From Spirochaeta isovalerica (GTDB lineage: Bacteria; Spirochaetota; Spirochaetia; DSM-2461), in NCBI RefSeq assembly GCF_014207565.1, contig NZ_JACHGJ010000001.1, positions 372,001-436,000 on the forward strand: 64,000 bases of DNA. Direction: 5' to 3'. Made by a program: the position numbers and the translations under genes. The stretch's first letter is position 1. The number at the start of each line of letters is the position of its first letter. Below the pieces are notes generated by a model, which ran no database searches, was not told the origin of the DNA, and saw only the letters and a list, made by a program, of their open reading frames with translations. Positions 49,231 through 58,059 of the stretch are shown one piece after another.

Positions 49231-50512
49231 CAGAATCATTGAAATCAATGCTGATAAGTTTGACGAAGAAGTACTGAAAGGGGACAAAGTCGTCGTCGAT
49301 TTCTACTCGACCGAATGTCCTCCCTGTGAAGCCCTGGCAACTAAATATGATGCCCTGAGCGAGCTTTACGGGAACGATATCAAATTTGTAAAAATCTTCC
49401 GCCAGGGTAATAAAGAACTGGCGACATCACTCGGTGTTACCGGGTCACCTACCGTTCTTTTCTACGAAAAGGGAGAAAGAACAGGCGACACTCTGTCGGG
49501 AGGTGTAAAGCGTTCAGATATGATGAGAAATCTCGACGCTCTTCTCGATGAGCCGAAAGTGAAAGAAATCCACGGTAAAATCAAACCCGTGGAAACGGAA
49601 TGCGAAGTTATCGTCCTCGGTGGCGGACCTGCCGGTCTGACAGCCGGTCTTTACCTTGCGCAGGCTCATAACGATGTCATTCTGGTCGATACTCAGATGC
49701 CCGGAGGTTATGTTGCGACAACTCATCAGGTTTCCAACTATCCCGGATTTATTGATCCTCAACCGGGATTTATGCTCTCTCACTATATGAGCGAACAGGC
49801 AACTGCTGCGGGAGTGAAATACAGAGCCGCGGTTGAAATCACATCGATCGATCTCGAAAAGAAAGAAGTCGTAGTCGATAACGTCGAGACGCTGAGGGCA
49901 AAGAAAATCATTGTTTCCACCGGTTCCAACCCCAGACCTCTGGGGATCCCGGGAGAAATTGAATTCAGAGGAGACGGTATCTCCTACTGCGCGACTTGTG
50001 ATGCGAAATATTTCGATGATAAGGAAGTTGTCGTTATCGGTGGTGGAAACTCCGCTATCGAAGAAGCGCTTTTTATCACAAAATTCGCTAAAAAAGTTAA
50101 AATCATACACCAGTTTGCGGAACTCCAGGCCAATAAAGAAGCTCAGGAGAAAGCCTTTGCCAACGATAAAATCGAATTTTATCTGGAACATGAGCCGAGA
50201 GAATTCAAAAAGCATGGCACAATGGACATGGAAGTCGTCGTTGAGGACCTGAAGACGAAAGAAATGAAGAGCATCAGAACAAACGGCATATTCGTTTTTG
50301 TCGGTTTCCAGGCCAATCTCGACGGCATGGAAGGACAGTTCGAACTTGACAACTGGGGCTATGTCAAAACCGATGATTTCATGAAAACTAATAAAAAAGA
50401 CATTTTCGCAGTCGGAGACCTCCGTTCCAAAGCTTACAGACAGATCACAACTGCTGTTGCCGATGGTACTATCGCTGCCATTACAGCTTCAAGAGAGCTG
50501 GATAGCGAATAA
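49223..50512 (+). CDS. Thioredoxin-thioredoxin reductase fusion protein
   Basis: A 429-residue fusion. Residues 1-110 are a thioredoxin domain with active site C32-P-P-C35 (not the usual CGPC). After a short linker comes a complete flavin reductase: GGGPAG at 133-138, redox C256-A-T-C259, NADPH-binding GGGNSA at 273-278 and FAVGDLR near the end. Thioredoxin is N-terminal, the reverse of the mycobacterial TrxR-Trx fusion. It overlaps the radical SAM gene by 8 bases, so it is co-translated. Likely role: deliver NADPH electrons to disulfides of the peptide or to its enzymes. Confidence 0.88.
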   Translation: MTDRIIEINADKFDEEVLKGDKVVVDFYSTECPPCEALATKYDALSELYGNDIKFVKIFRQGNKELATSLGVTGSPTVLFYEKGERTGDTLSGGVKRSDMMRNLDALLDEPKVKEIHGKIKPVETECEVIVLGGGPAGLTAGLYLAQAHNDVILVDTQMPGGYVATTHQVSNYPGFIDPQPGFMLSHYMSEQATAAGVKYRAAVEITSIDLEKKEVVVDNVETLRAKKIIVSTGSNPRPLGIPGEIEFRGDGISYCATCDAKYFDDKEVVVIGGGNSAIEEALFITKFAKKVKIIHQFAELQANKEAQEKAFANDKIEFYLEHEPREFKKHGTMDMEVVVEDLKTKEMKSIRTNGIFVFVGFQANLDGMEGQFELDNWGYVKTDDFMKTNKKDIFAVGDLRSKAYRQITTAVADGTIAAITASRELDSE

Positions 50513-50525
50513 TCAGATTTCCCAG

Positions 50526-50584
50526 GCCCGGGTGTTAATCCATTCCCCAAAGGAACCTCCCGATTAACATCCGGGCTTTATTTG
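50526..50584. terminator. Bidirectional terminator after the peptide locus
   Basis: GCCCGGGTGTTAATC (50526-50540) pairs over 15 bases with GATTAACATCCGGGC (50562-50576), followed by TTTATTTG. It lies between two convergent genes and may stop both transcripts. Confidence 0.85.
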
Positions 50585-51282
50585 TCAATTTCATCTAATA
50601 TATGCAGAACGATTTTTTTTGAATTAAAAGATGTATTCTTGAAAAAATCACGCAGATTGATCTTTTCGTTTTTTTCAGCCTTATCACTGATAGACCTCAA
50701 AATTACATGGGGTACATTGTTTACCTTGCAGACAAGGGCTACGGCTGCACCTTCCATGTCCACGCAATCTCCCGAGAGCTCCTCTTTCAGATATTGCCTT
50801 TCTTTATGCGAACGATTCCGGATGAATTGATCTCCTGTTAAAATACGGCCCGGTATCAGGTTCATATTTTCATTTTTCCAAGACATTGCCGCATCGAACA
50901 ACTTACTATCCGATTTTATAAAACGATATTCCGTACCGGGGATCTGCCCACGGGGAATATTAAAACGGGACACATCCATATCGTGCTGCACGGCGTCTAT
51001 TCCAACCAGAATATCTCCTATAGATAACCGGCTATTGATAGCTCCGGCGATTCCGGTAAAAATAAGTCCTTCCGGTTTATATTTGTCGATAAGAAATTGT
51101 GTCATCATAGCGGATAGAACTTTACCGACTCCGGATCGCGCGACAATAACATTATGTCCATCAATCAAACCTTTATAGAACCTGTGCTCATTAAATTCGA
51201 TTATTTTGATATTCTGGAGTTCCTGTCTGAATTGCTCGATCTCTTCATCGAGGGCTCCCATAATTATAAAAAGCTTGCTCAC
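50578..51282 (-). CDS. mtnN: 5'-methylthioadenosine/S-adenosylhomocysteine nucleosidase
   Basis: A 234-residue Pfs/MtnN. It starts with an IIMGALDEEIEQF motif, has RSGVGKVLSAMMTQFLID and IFTGIAGAI in the core, and CVDMEGAAVALVC for the substrate-binding Met-Glu, with SISDKA containing the catalytic Asp. It cleaves MTA, SAH and 5'-deoxyadenosine, so it would clear by-products of both the methyltransferase and the radical SAM enzyme next door, though it lies on the other strand. It overlaps the upstream gene by 4 bases. Confidence 0.9.
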   Translation of the reverse strand: MSKLFIIMGALDEEIEQFRQELQNIKIIEFNEHRFYKGLIDGHNVIVARSGVGKVLSAMMTQFLIDKYKPEGLIFTGIAGAINSRLSIGDILVGIDAVQHDMDVSRFNIPRGQIPGTEYRFIKSDSKLFDAAMSWKNENMNLIPGRILTGDQFIRNRSHKERQYLKEELSGDCVDMEGAAVALVCKVNNVPHVILRSISDKAEKNEKINLRDFFKNTSFNSKKIVLHILDEIDK

Positions 51283-51788
51283 AAAGATTCAGCCGTCTCA
51301 TGAGCCAGGGTGAGGTATATGTCTGCACTCTGTTTCAATTTTTCATATTGATCATCACTGATTTTCGCAATAGCCTTCGCCGGCGACCCGACAATGAGAC
51401 TCCGGGGCGGAAATTTCTTGCCCTGCGTGACCAGCGCGCCAGCGCCGACAACGGAACCTTCTCCGATAACAGCCTGATCCAGCACGACAGCCCCCATACC
51501 AATCAGGCATCTGTCTTCCACTGTGCATCCGTGAACAACTGCATTGTGTCCGACTGTGACTTCATCTCCGATTACTGTAGGATTCTCATGGCTGACATGC
51601 ACTGTGGCGTTATCCTGGATGTTGGTGTTTGTGCCGATAATGACCGGAGCGACATCACCTCTGATTGTGGCACCGAACCACACTGAAGAACCTTCTCCTA
51701 AGGTCACATCTCCGATAATTGCGCAATTGGGCGCTTGAAAGGCAATTTTCTTCACATGGGGATTTTTATCTTTATATTTATAGACCAT
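51279..51788 (-). CDS. Gamma-carbonic-anhydrase-like left-handed beta-helix protein
   Basis: A 169-residue hexapeptide-repeat protein of the YrdA/PaaY group. Repeated I/V-G-D/E-G turns (CAIIGDVTLGEGSSVWFGA) form the beta-helix. The three zinc-binding histidines are visible in TVHVSH and VGHNAVVHGC. The catalytic Glu residues of proven gamma-carbonic anhydrases are not clearly conserved, so activity is uncertain. AAGGAG precedes the ATG. Confidence 0.85.
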   Translation of the reverse strand: MVYKYKDKNPHVKKIAFQAPNCAIIGDVTLGEGSSVWFGATIRGDVAPVIIGTNTNIQDNATVHVSHENPTVIGDEVTVGHNAVVHGCTVEDRCLIGMGAVVLDQAVIGEGSVVGAGALVTQGKKFPPRSLIVGSPAKAIAKISDDQYEKLKQSADIYLTLAHETAESL

Positions 51789-51845
51789 TAATACTCCTTT
51801 CGACTGACATATTATTCAACAGCTCAAAAAAAAAAGCTACACCTT

Positions 51846-51874
51846 TTGACACGTGCAATCGGTTGCATTATTAT
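51846..51874 (+). promoter_or_regulatory. Promoter of the alpha-glucosidase gene, leaderless, with LacI-type operator
   Basis: TTGACA (51846-51851), a 17-base spacer and TATTAT (51869-51874), then 6 bases to ATG 51881. The spacer contains TGCAATCGGTTGCA (51854-51867), an almost perfect palindrome centred on CG, the form typical of LacI/GalR-family operators. A repressor here would overlap polymerase and respond to a sugar. Confidence 0.65.
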
Positions 51875-51880
51875 GCTCCC

Positions 51881-53539
51881 ATGGAATGGTGGAAAGAAAA
51901 AGTTATTTATCAGATATACCCTCGTTCATTTGCCGACAGCAACAACGACGGGATCGGAGATTTAAAAGGTATAACCGGAAAGCTGGATTATTTAAAGGAG
52001 CTGGGGATCGGGGGCATCTGGCTGAGCCCTCATTATCCGTCTCCTTTTCTTGACTGCGGTTATGATGTTTCTGATTATACAGCCGTAGGCGAAGAATACG
52101 GATCCATCAATGACTTTATAGAGTTTTTGGATGAAGCCCATAAGCGGGATATCAAAGTCATACTGGATCTTGTTCTCAATCATACTTCAGATAAACACCG
52201 CTGGTTTGAAGAATCGAGATCCTCAAAAGATAACCCAAAGAGAGACTGGTATATCTGGAAAGAAAATAAAGGGGACTTTCCCAATGACTGGCAGAGCTGC
52301 TTTAACGGTTCTGCCTGGACTCTCGATGAAAAAACCAACGAATACTACTATCATTTTTTTCTTAAAGAGCAACCGGATCTGAACTGGAGAAATCCTGAAG
52401 TTAAAAAAGCTATGTTCGACGCCATGCGTTTCTGGCTGGATTTGGGAGTCGATGGCTTCAGGATCGATGCCATTACGGCCGTTTTTGAAGATGAAAATCT
52501 CACGAACCAGGGGATGACGCCTGAAGAATTCAAGAAGAAGACTGAAAACAGCGAAGTCGGGGGATTCCTGCAGGAAAACATATGGGAACACTATATGAGA
52601 TATCAGATAAAACAGCCTGAACTTCACCAGTTGCTGCTGGAAATCCGTCAGCTTGCCGAAAGCTACGGACCCGACCGATTCCTCGTCGGAGAGTTGCCCG
52701 ATACGGAATATCTCGGTCCCACAGGCAACGAATTGCATATGGTTTTCAATTTTCCTCTGATGTATGAAGGAATGGCGGGCAATACAGTTCTGGAGAACCA
52801 GAGAAAAAGGCTTCCCCTTCATCCGGAGGGGTCATGGCAGGGGAATACGCTGAGTAATCACGACCAATCCCGAATCCGGTCTAAATATGCCTCTGATGAA
52901 ATAAAGCACCCCATTCTCAAGCAGGCGGTGTTTCTGATGATGACATTGAAAGGAACTCCGTTTATTTATTACGGCGAAGAACTGGGTATGCATGATTACA
53001 GTCCTGCGAGAGTGGAAGATTTTAAAGATCTGAAATCAGCCAACCTTTATTTTGAGGAAATTTCAGCAGGCACTCCAGCGGAGGACGCACTGGAAATAGC
53101 CAGGCAGGACACCCGTGACAGATGCCGGACTCCCATGCCCTGGAACCGGAAGCCGAATGGTGGATTCTCTTCTCCCGATGTTGATACATGGCTTCCTGTG
53201 GATCCCGAGTATCTCGAAGGGATAAATGTGGATGATGAAAAAAATGATCCCGCATCGCTCTGGAACTTCTATAAATCCATAATCAATTTCAGAAATAATC
53301 ACAAAGTGCTCCAATACGGTGAGTATTCGGGAGTGGAGACGGACAATGACAATCTTCTCGTCTTTAAAAGAACACTTGAAGAGGAAATATATTATGTCAT
53401 TATAAATTATTCGGAAAAGGGAATTCTCTGGAATACACCTGCGGGAATAAAAACTGAAATCATATTCGGTTCTGAACGGGATTACTTCGAAAATATTGTC
53501 TCCGGAGGCGCTTCAATTATATTGAAAGTTGTTGTCTAA
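51881..53539 (+). CDS. GH13 alpha-glucosidase (oligo-1,6-glucosidase type)
   Basis: A 552-residue GH13 enzyme. MEWWKEKVIYQIYPRSFADS is the classical start of the oligo-1,6-glucosidase and trehalose-6-phosphate hydrolase group. The nucleophile is D196 in DGFRIDAI, the acid/base E271 in VGELPD and the third catalytic Asp is in SNHDQSR. No signal peptide, so it acts on imported oligosaccharides. VLNHTSD at about 98-104 is the first conserved region. The open frame extends 54 codons upstream, but those lie over the promoter and are rejected. Confidence 0.88.
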   Translation: MEWWKEKVIYQIYPRSFADSNNDGIGDLKGITGKLDYLKELGIGGIWLSPHYPSPFLDCGYDVSDYTAVGEEYGSINDFIEFLDEAHKRDIKVILDLVLNHTSDKHRWFEESRSSKDNPKRDWYIWKENKGDFPNDWQSCFNGSAWTLDEKTNEYYYHFFLKEQPDLNWRNPEVKKAMFDAMRFWLDLGVDGFRIDAITAVFEDENLTNQGMTPEEFKKKTENSEVGGFLQENIWEHYMRYQIKQPELHQLLLEIRQLAESYGPDRFLVGELPDTEYLGPTGNELHMVFNFPLMYEGMAGNTVLENQRKRLPLHPEGSWQGNTLSNHDQSRIRSKYASDEIKHPILKQAVFLMMTLKGTPFIYYGEELGMHDYSPARVEDFKDLKSANLYFEEISAGTPAEDALEIARQDTRDRCRTPMPWNRKPNGGFSSPDVDTWLPVDPEYLEGINVDDEKNDPASLWNFYKSIINFRNNHKVLQYGEYSGVETDNDNLLVFKRTLEEEIYYVIINYSEKGILWNTPAGIKTEIIFGSERDYFENIVSGGASIILKVVV

Positions 53540-53561
53540 CATTCATAGAAGCGTTTATAGT
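53532..53561 (+). promoter_or_regulatory. Promoter of hflX, leaderless arrangement
   Basis: TTGTCT (53532-53537), an 18-base spacer and TATAGT (53556-53561), then 6 bases to ATG 53568. The -35 overlaps the end of the alpha-glucosidase gene. Confidence 0.45.
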
Positions 53562-53567
53562 GAACTA

Positions 53568-54896
53568 ATGGAAATGAATGAAAGTATATTTGAGAGCATG
53601 CCTGAACGGGATATTTTATCCTTAAAGTGCGAGAGGGCATTTCTCGTTGGAATAAATGAGCAGCAGGAAGATATTTCCGAATCAAATTATCATCTTGAAG
53701 AGCTTCACAATCTCGTCGACACTATGGGAATCGCACCGGTAGACAGTATAATGGTAAAGCTGAGGGAGAAGAATTCCCGCTACCTGATCGGAAAGGGGAA
53801 AATGGAGGAAATCGGTGAACTTGCTGAAGATTGCCGTGCTGACCTGATCATTTTCGACTGTCAGCTTAGTCCTTCGCAGCAGCGGAACCTGGAACATCAT
53901 TACAATATTGCCGTTATTGACCGTCAGGAAGTCATTATTGATATTTTTGCTGACAGAGCATCAACGAAAGAAGCTGTTCTCCAGGTCGCTCTGGCCAGAA
54001 TGAAGTACAGCCTGCCGCGATTGACCCGGGCCTGGACTCATCTTTCCAAACAGAAAGGGGGCGTCCGCGGAACAAGGGGCAAAGGGGAGACCCAGCTGGA
54101 ATCCGACCGCAGGCTCGTATTAAACAGAATCAACAATCTGAAAAAAGAACTGGAAAAAGTTAAAAAAAACAGGAATGTTCAGAGGAAAAAAAGACTGGAA
54201 AGACCGGTGCCTTCGATTTCCATTGTCGGATATACGAATGCCGGGAAATCATCTCTTCTCAATCTCCTGAGCGATGCCGATGTACTGACGGAAGATAAAC
54301 TCTTTGCGACTCTTGATCCCACGACCCGTAAAATCAAGCTTGAAGGCGGAAGAGAAATTATCCTGACCGATACCGTCGGTTTTATCAGAAAACTTCCACA
54401 TGACCTGATTGATGCCTTTAAATCGACCCTGGAAGAAGCTGTTCATGCCGATGTCATAATGCATGTCGTGGATGTTTCCAACCATGAATATGAAGAGCAT
54501 ATCAAAGTGACCGAAGATGTCCTTAAGGATCTCGGCGCGGGGGAGAAATCACAGATTCTGGTTTTTAATAAAACAGATATGATCGGCCATGATCCCGTAC
54601 TTCTCGCCGGATTGAAAAATAGATATCCCCACTGCATCACTGTTTCCGTTAAAGAGCAGACGGGAATTGATGAGCTTTTGGAAAGAGTCACTCTGGAAAT
54701 TGAAAAAGAATACGGTGCGGTCGAACTTCTGATCCCCTCTGACAAGTGGGATATTAATGCCTATATTCACAGAAACGGGAAAATACTGGAAGAGGAATAT
54801 ATTGAAGACGGAACCAGGATCAAAGCTGTTCTGACAGAAAAAGACAGGAATATTCTATCCCCCTATATCTATAAAAAAACCGATTTGAACCGATAA
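53568..54896 (+). CDS. hflX: GTPase HflX
   Basis: A 442-residue HflX, a ribosome-splitting GTPase used under stress. The N-terminal glycine-rich HflX domain (VDTMGIAPVDSIMVKLREKN and GKGKMEEI) leads to the KGGVRGTRGKGETQLESDRR linker. The G domain has GYTNAGKSSL (G1), DTVGFIRKLP (G3) and NKTD (G4). A second ATG lies at 53574. The M23 peptidase gene follows after 5 bases. Confidence 0.93.
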   Translation: MEMNESIFESMPERDILSLKCERAFLVGINEQQEDISESNYHLEELHNLVDTMGIAPVDSIMVKLREKNSRYLIGKGKMEEIGELAEDCRADLIIFDCQLSPSQQRNLEHHYNIAVIDRQEVIIDIFADRASTKEAVLQVALARMKYSLPRLTRAWTHLSKQKGGVRGTRGKGETQLESDRRLVLNRINNLKKELEKVKKNRNVQRKKRLERPVPSISIVGYTNAGKSSLLNLLSDADVLTEDKLFATLDPTTRKIKLEGGREIILTDTVGFIRKLPHDLIDAFKSTLEEAVHADVIMHVVDVSNHEYEEHIKVTEDVLKDLGAGEKSQILVFNKTDMIGHDPVLLAGLKNRYPHCITVSVKEQTGIDELLERVTLEIEKEYGAVELLIPSDKWDINAYIHRNGKILEEEYIEDGTRIKAVLTEKDRNILSPYIYKKTDLNR

Positions 54897-54901
54897 TAAA
54901 A

Positions 54902-56152
54902 ATGATGAAATATGTAAGAATATCTATCGCGGCTGTTTCTGTTATCCTGATTGGAGCAGTAAGCATTTTCAGTAAGGGAGATGAATCGGAAAAGGAACTT
55001 CTGGTCAACGCGTCTGTCGAAAAGATGGAACAGATAGATATTGTCGAGGTTCCCTATATTACCGCTGTATCAGAATCTCTCAGTACGGTAAAGGCTGAAA
55101 TAGAAAGCGGTAGTAATCTGAATGATTTTCTTCTCGATCACGGACTGTCCCGTGATGAAGCTTCATCGGTGGTTTATGAAATCAGTCCCTATGTGGATCT
55201 TCATTATATTCGCGCCGGCGAGCAGTTCAAACTGAATTATATTGATACAACATTTCAGGGCCTTTCCATGATCAATTCTCCCGGAACCGTTGTGGAAGTC
55301 GTCAGGGATATTACGGCAGAAAACGGATTTCGAGCTTATGAGAAGGAAAGAACACTTAATACCTTTGTCCAGCAGATAACCGGCAGGATTGACGATAGTC
55401 TTTACAGCGCCGCTCTTGAGGCGGGCATGAATACCAATATCCTTTACGAACTGATTCGTCTTTTGTCCTATGATGTGGATTTCCAGAGAGATATTCAGGA
55501 AGGCGACACTTTTAACGTTGCCTATGAAGCTGTGTATGACGAAGAAGGCGCTTTGGTCTCTGAAGGCCGGATTCTATCAGCCCAGCTTATGACTGACGGA
55601 AGAGATATTTCCTTTTTCTATTACGAAGATTTAGAGGGAGAAGGGGATTATTATAACAAAGAAGGGCAGACAATCCGGAAAACCTTATTGAAAACTCCCA
55701 TAAACGGAGCAGTGATAACTTCCGGATACGGACGGAGAATCAGCCCCATAACCGGTTTTTCCAAAATGCATCAGGGAATAGACTTCGGAGCACCTCCCGG
55801 AACTCCCATTTACGCATCAGGCGATGGTGTTATAGAAACAGCCACTTATAATGCTGTCTATGGCAATTTCATTGAAATCCGCCATGTAAATGGATATCGC
55901 ACACTTTACGGCCACATGACACGCTATGCCCGAGGAATGCGCAAAGGTATACGGGTCAAGCAGGGCGCCGTTATCGGATACGTCGGTTCCACAGGGATGT
56001 CAACCGGTCCTCATCTTCATTATGAAGTTTCCTATTGGGGAACAAAAATCAATCCCAGCAATGTAAAGAGCCCACCGGGAAGAACTCTTGCAGGCAAGGA
56101 TAAGCTTCTGTTTGAAAATATAAAAAATTCATACATTGCGTCCTTCCGTTAA
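54902..56152 (+). CDS. M23-family murein endopeptidase, membrane-anchored
   Basis: A 416-residue protein. An N-terminal hydrophobic segment (about 7-24) is a signal or anchor. Residues 80-240 contain LysM/OapA-like domains (SESLSTVKAEIESGSNLNDF, DLHYIRAGEQFKLNY). The C-terminal LytM peptidase has MHQGIDFGAPPGTPIYASGDG zinc ligands, then YGHM and GPHLHYEV, so all four metal and catalytic residues are present. Likely role: cleavage of peptidoglycan crosslinks during growth or division. It follows hflX by 5 bases. Confidence 0.88.
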   Translation: MMKYVRISIAAVSVILIGAVSIFSKGDESEKELLVNASVEKMEQIDIVEVPYITAVSESLSTVKAEIESGSNLNDFLLDHGLSRDEASSVVYEISPYVDLHYIRAGEQFKLNYIDTTFQGLSMINSPGTVVEVVRDITAENGFRAYEKERTLNTFVQQITGRIDDSLYSAALEAGMNTNILYELIRLLSYDVDFQRDIQEGDTFNVAYEAVYDEEGALVSEGRILSAQLMTDGRDISFFYYEDLEGEGDYYNKEGQTIRKTLLKTPINGAVITSGYGRRISPITGFSKMHQGIDFGAPPGTPIYASGDGVIETATYNAVYGNFIEIRHVNGYRTLYGHMTRYARGMRKGIRVKQGAVIGYVGSTGMSTGPHLHYEVSYWGTKINPSNVKSPPGRTLAGKDKLLFENIKNSYIASFR

Positions 56153-56171
56153 AAGTTTTACACTCAGAAAT

Positions 56172-56627
56172 ATGAAAAGGTTATTATTTTTACTAATCTC
56201 ACTTTTATTGGTTATGAGTTCATGTACTACGTTTTACATGAAAAAAAGCGGAGACATGGCTATCCGGGTCGCTGAAGCTATCAATGAAGAGAATCCCTTA
56301 TTTCCTTCCTGGCATTCTACGGTTCCATTTGTTTTCGATGGGGAAATACTTGTTACCTCTTCTACGGTCAACAGTCTCTGGACTGGAATTGTCGATAGCG
56401 GTTTTACTATTAAAAATCCTGTCATTACTTCAATAGAGCCTGTTGAGAATGAAGATTTTTCACTTTTCAGAAACAGCTGGGAAATGGAAGTCTTTTTTAA
56501 AAACAAAATGCCCGATTACAGTTACCGGGTTTCGATAGAGGGAGTCTCCGGCAATATCATTTTGATTATATATCGCGATGAAAACAGAGATTACTCAATT
56601 CTCGGACTGAAGGCGGGTGCAAAATGA
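56172..56627 (+). CDS. Small lipoprotein
   Basis: A 151-residue lipoprotein with a signal peptide ending in the lipobox VMSSC at about residues 14-18. The mature protein is beta-rich, with no family motif recognised. The start at 56172 (MKRLLF) is chosen because a longer frame from 56136 lies inside the M23 gene. It overlaps the FecR-domain gene by 4 bases. Confidence 0.65.
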   Translation: MKRLLFLLISLLLVMSSCTTFYMKKSGDMAIRVAEAINEENPLFPSWHSTVPFVFDGEILVTSSTVNSLWTGIVDSGFTIKNPVITSIEPVENEDFSLFRNSWEMEVFFKNKMPDYSYRVSIEGVSGNIILIIYRDENRDYSILGLKAGAK

Positions 56628-57622
56628 AAAAGTTTCTGATCATATGCATTTTATTCATACCCGCTATTTTCCTTTATTCGCAGCAGAGCGTATTCGAGTA
56701 CGTTGAAGGCGAAGTTACTATTAAAAGGATATCGGGCGATCTGATTCCGGCGGAAATCGGAAACTCTATTGTTCCCGGAGATTCTGTAATTACCGGACGT
56801 GACGGTTATGCCGAGCTGACATTGGAATCAAATTCTACAATTACAATTGATAAAGATACGGTTTTTGTCTTTGCCCAGAGAGAAAAAAAAGAAGAAAAGA
56901 AAAGCATCTTCATGATCGTTCTGGGAAAAATCGGTTTTAAGTTCGACAAACTGCTCCAGGAGCCGGATATACAGACCCCGTCATCCGTAGCAGGAGTTCG
57001 GGGGACAGAGTTTACCGTCGTAACAGCATTGGACGGCAGTTCGCTTTATGTCGTCAGCGAGGGGTCTGTCGCTGTAGAAGCCGAAGGCGGCCTTGTTGTT
57101 CTTGAATTGGAAGAGGGCGTAGCTGTTTCACTGGGAGAGGCTCCCGGGGAGAAGTTTGAAGCCCGGTTCGGATCTGAAGATTACAGTGGTTGGCTTGAAG
57201 GTAAAAACATCAATTTTGATATGAATCCGGTTGAAACTCTTACTACTATGACTGAAACTTTGAAATCATATGCAAGGGGTGCTGATGATTTTTACAACCA
57301 ATACCTTCAGTCAAGAAGTGAGTTGGAATCTTTGAGAGATGAACTGAATACTATTACAGATAACAAAAATGATTTTTATCAGAAAAAAGTATTTCCCAAA
57401 GAAATCGAAACAAGCTATCTGGTTCTCAATTATCGGTACTATGCCTTATCTGCGTATTCATTACGGCGGTATGTCGTTGGCAATATGTACTTAAAGACAA
57501 AAACAAAGTATTTGACAAAACAGAATGAACCAGTTTTCTCAAACTTTATTAAGGAATATGAGAGGTTCCTTGGAATTTTCGAGAAAGAGATAGTACCTTA
57601 TCTTGAAGAAAGAGATGTTTAA
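56624..57622 (+). CDS. Exported FecR-domain protein
   Basis: A 332-residue protein with a signal peptide (about 1-20). Residues 25-130 form a FecR domain: VEYVEGEVTIKRI pattern, GDSVITGRDGYAELTLESNS and TPSSVAGVRGTEFTVVT are the family blocks. The C-terminal 130 residues are helical and charged. No partner sigma factor or TonB receptor is nearby, so it is not a classical FecR anti-sigma factor. A periplasmic structural or envelope role is more likely. Confidence 0.78.
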   Translation: MKKFLIICILFIPAIFLYSQQSVFEYVEGEVTIKRISGDLIPAEIGNSIVPGDSVITGRDGYAELTLESNSTITIDKDTVFVFAQREKKEEKKSIFMIVLGKIGFKFDKLLQEPDIQTPSSVAGVRGTEFTVVTALDGSSLYVVSEGSVAVEAEGGLVVLELEEGVAVSLGEAPGEKFEARFGSEDYSGWLEGKNINFDMNPVETLTTMTETLKSYARGADDFYNQYLQSRSELESLRDELNTITDNKNDFYQKKVFPKEIETSYLVLNYRYYALSAYSLRRYVVGNMYLKTKTKYLTKQNEPVFSNFIKEYERFLGIFEKEIVPYLEERDV

Positions 57623-57635
57623 AAGGGGTTGAGAT

Positions 57636-58055
57636 ATGAGTAAATATTTGAAGTTGACAATATTTCTGGGTTTGATTGTTATCGCTCTAACAGGGTGTGA
57701 TTTGTTTTCATCAAAACTGTCTTCGAGTGAAAGACTTGAAGCTTTTGAAGATGAGTTAAACGGCTCATCCAGAACAACTACTGTTAATCATATACATCCT
57801 GATGCCTTAGGATACTCCTCGATTAACGAGGCATTCTGGGATGGCGGCCCCTTGAGCGCAGCAAATAGACCCTTTGATTTTTCAGGTGTTGTTCTTGGGG
57901 CAGAAAATAACGGAATCATTATTGGTACCGGGATAATGACAAATAACTCGGGTGATCAAACAATAAATAGTATTCAATTTAAAGAGTCCCCTGTAGGAAG
58001 TAATGACTGGTATATTCTCTCTATAATGATAAATGGCTCTGAAATCTTTCAATAA
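57636..58055 (+). CDS. Small lipoprotein of unknown function
   Basis: A 139-residue lipoprotein with lipobox ALTGC at about residues 17-21, a Ser-rich linker and a beta-rich domain. AAGGGGTTGAG precedes the ATG. It lies 13 bases after the FecR-domain gene and is followed by a hairpin, so it ends this envelope gene group. No family recognised. Confidence 0.65.
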   Translation: MSKYLKLTIFLGLIVIALTGCDLFSSKLSSSERLEAFEDELNGSSRTTTVNHIHPDALGYSSINEAFWDGGPLSAANRPFDFSGVVLGAENNGIIIGTGIMTNNSGDQTINSIQFKESPVGSNDWYILSIMINGSEIFQ

Positions 58056-58059
58056 CAAA

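Noticed and set aside
49514-50215. 233-codon minus-strand frame
   Set aside because: It lies entirely antisense to the thioredoxin-thioredoxin reductase fusion, whose motifs are intact; no ribosome site or family motif was seen.
51719-51880. 54-codon extension of the alpha-glucosidase
   Set aside because: It covers the divergent promoter region and the LacI-type operator; MEWWKEKVIYQIYPRSF is the normal start of the family.
52223-52822. 199-codon minus-strand frame
   Set aside because: Antisense shadow of the alpha-glucosidase gene, with low-complexity Phe-rich sequence.
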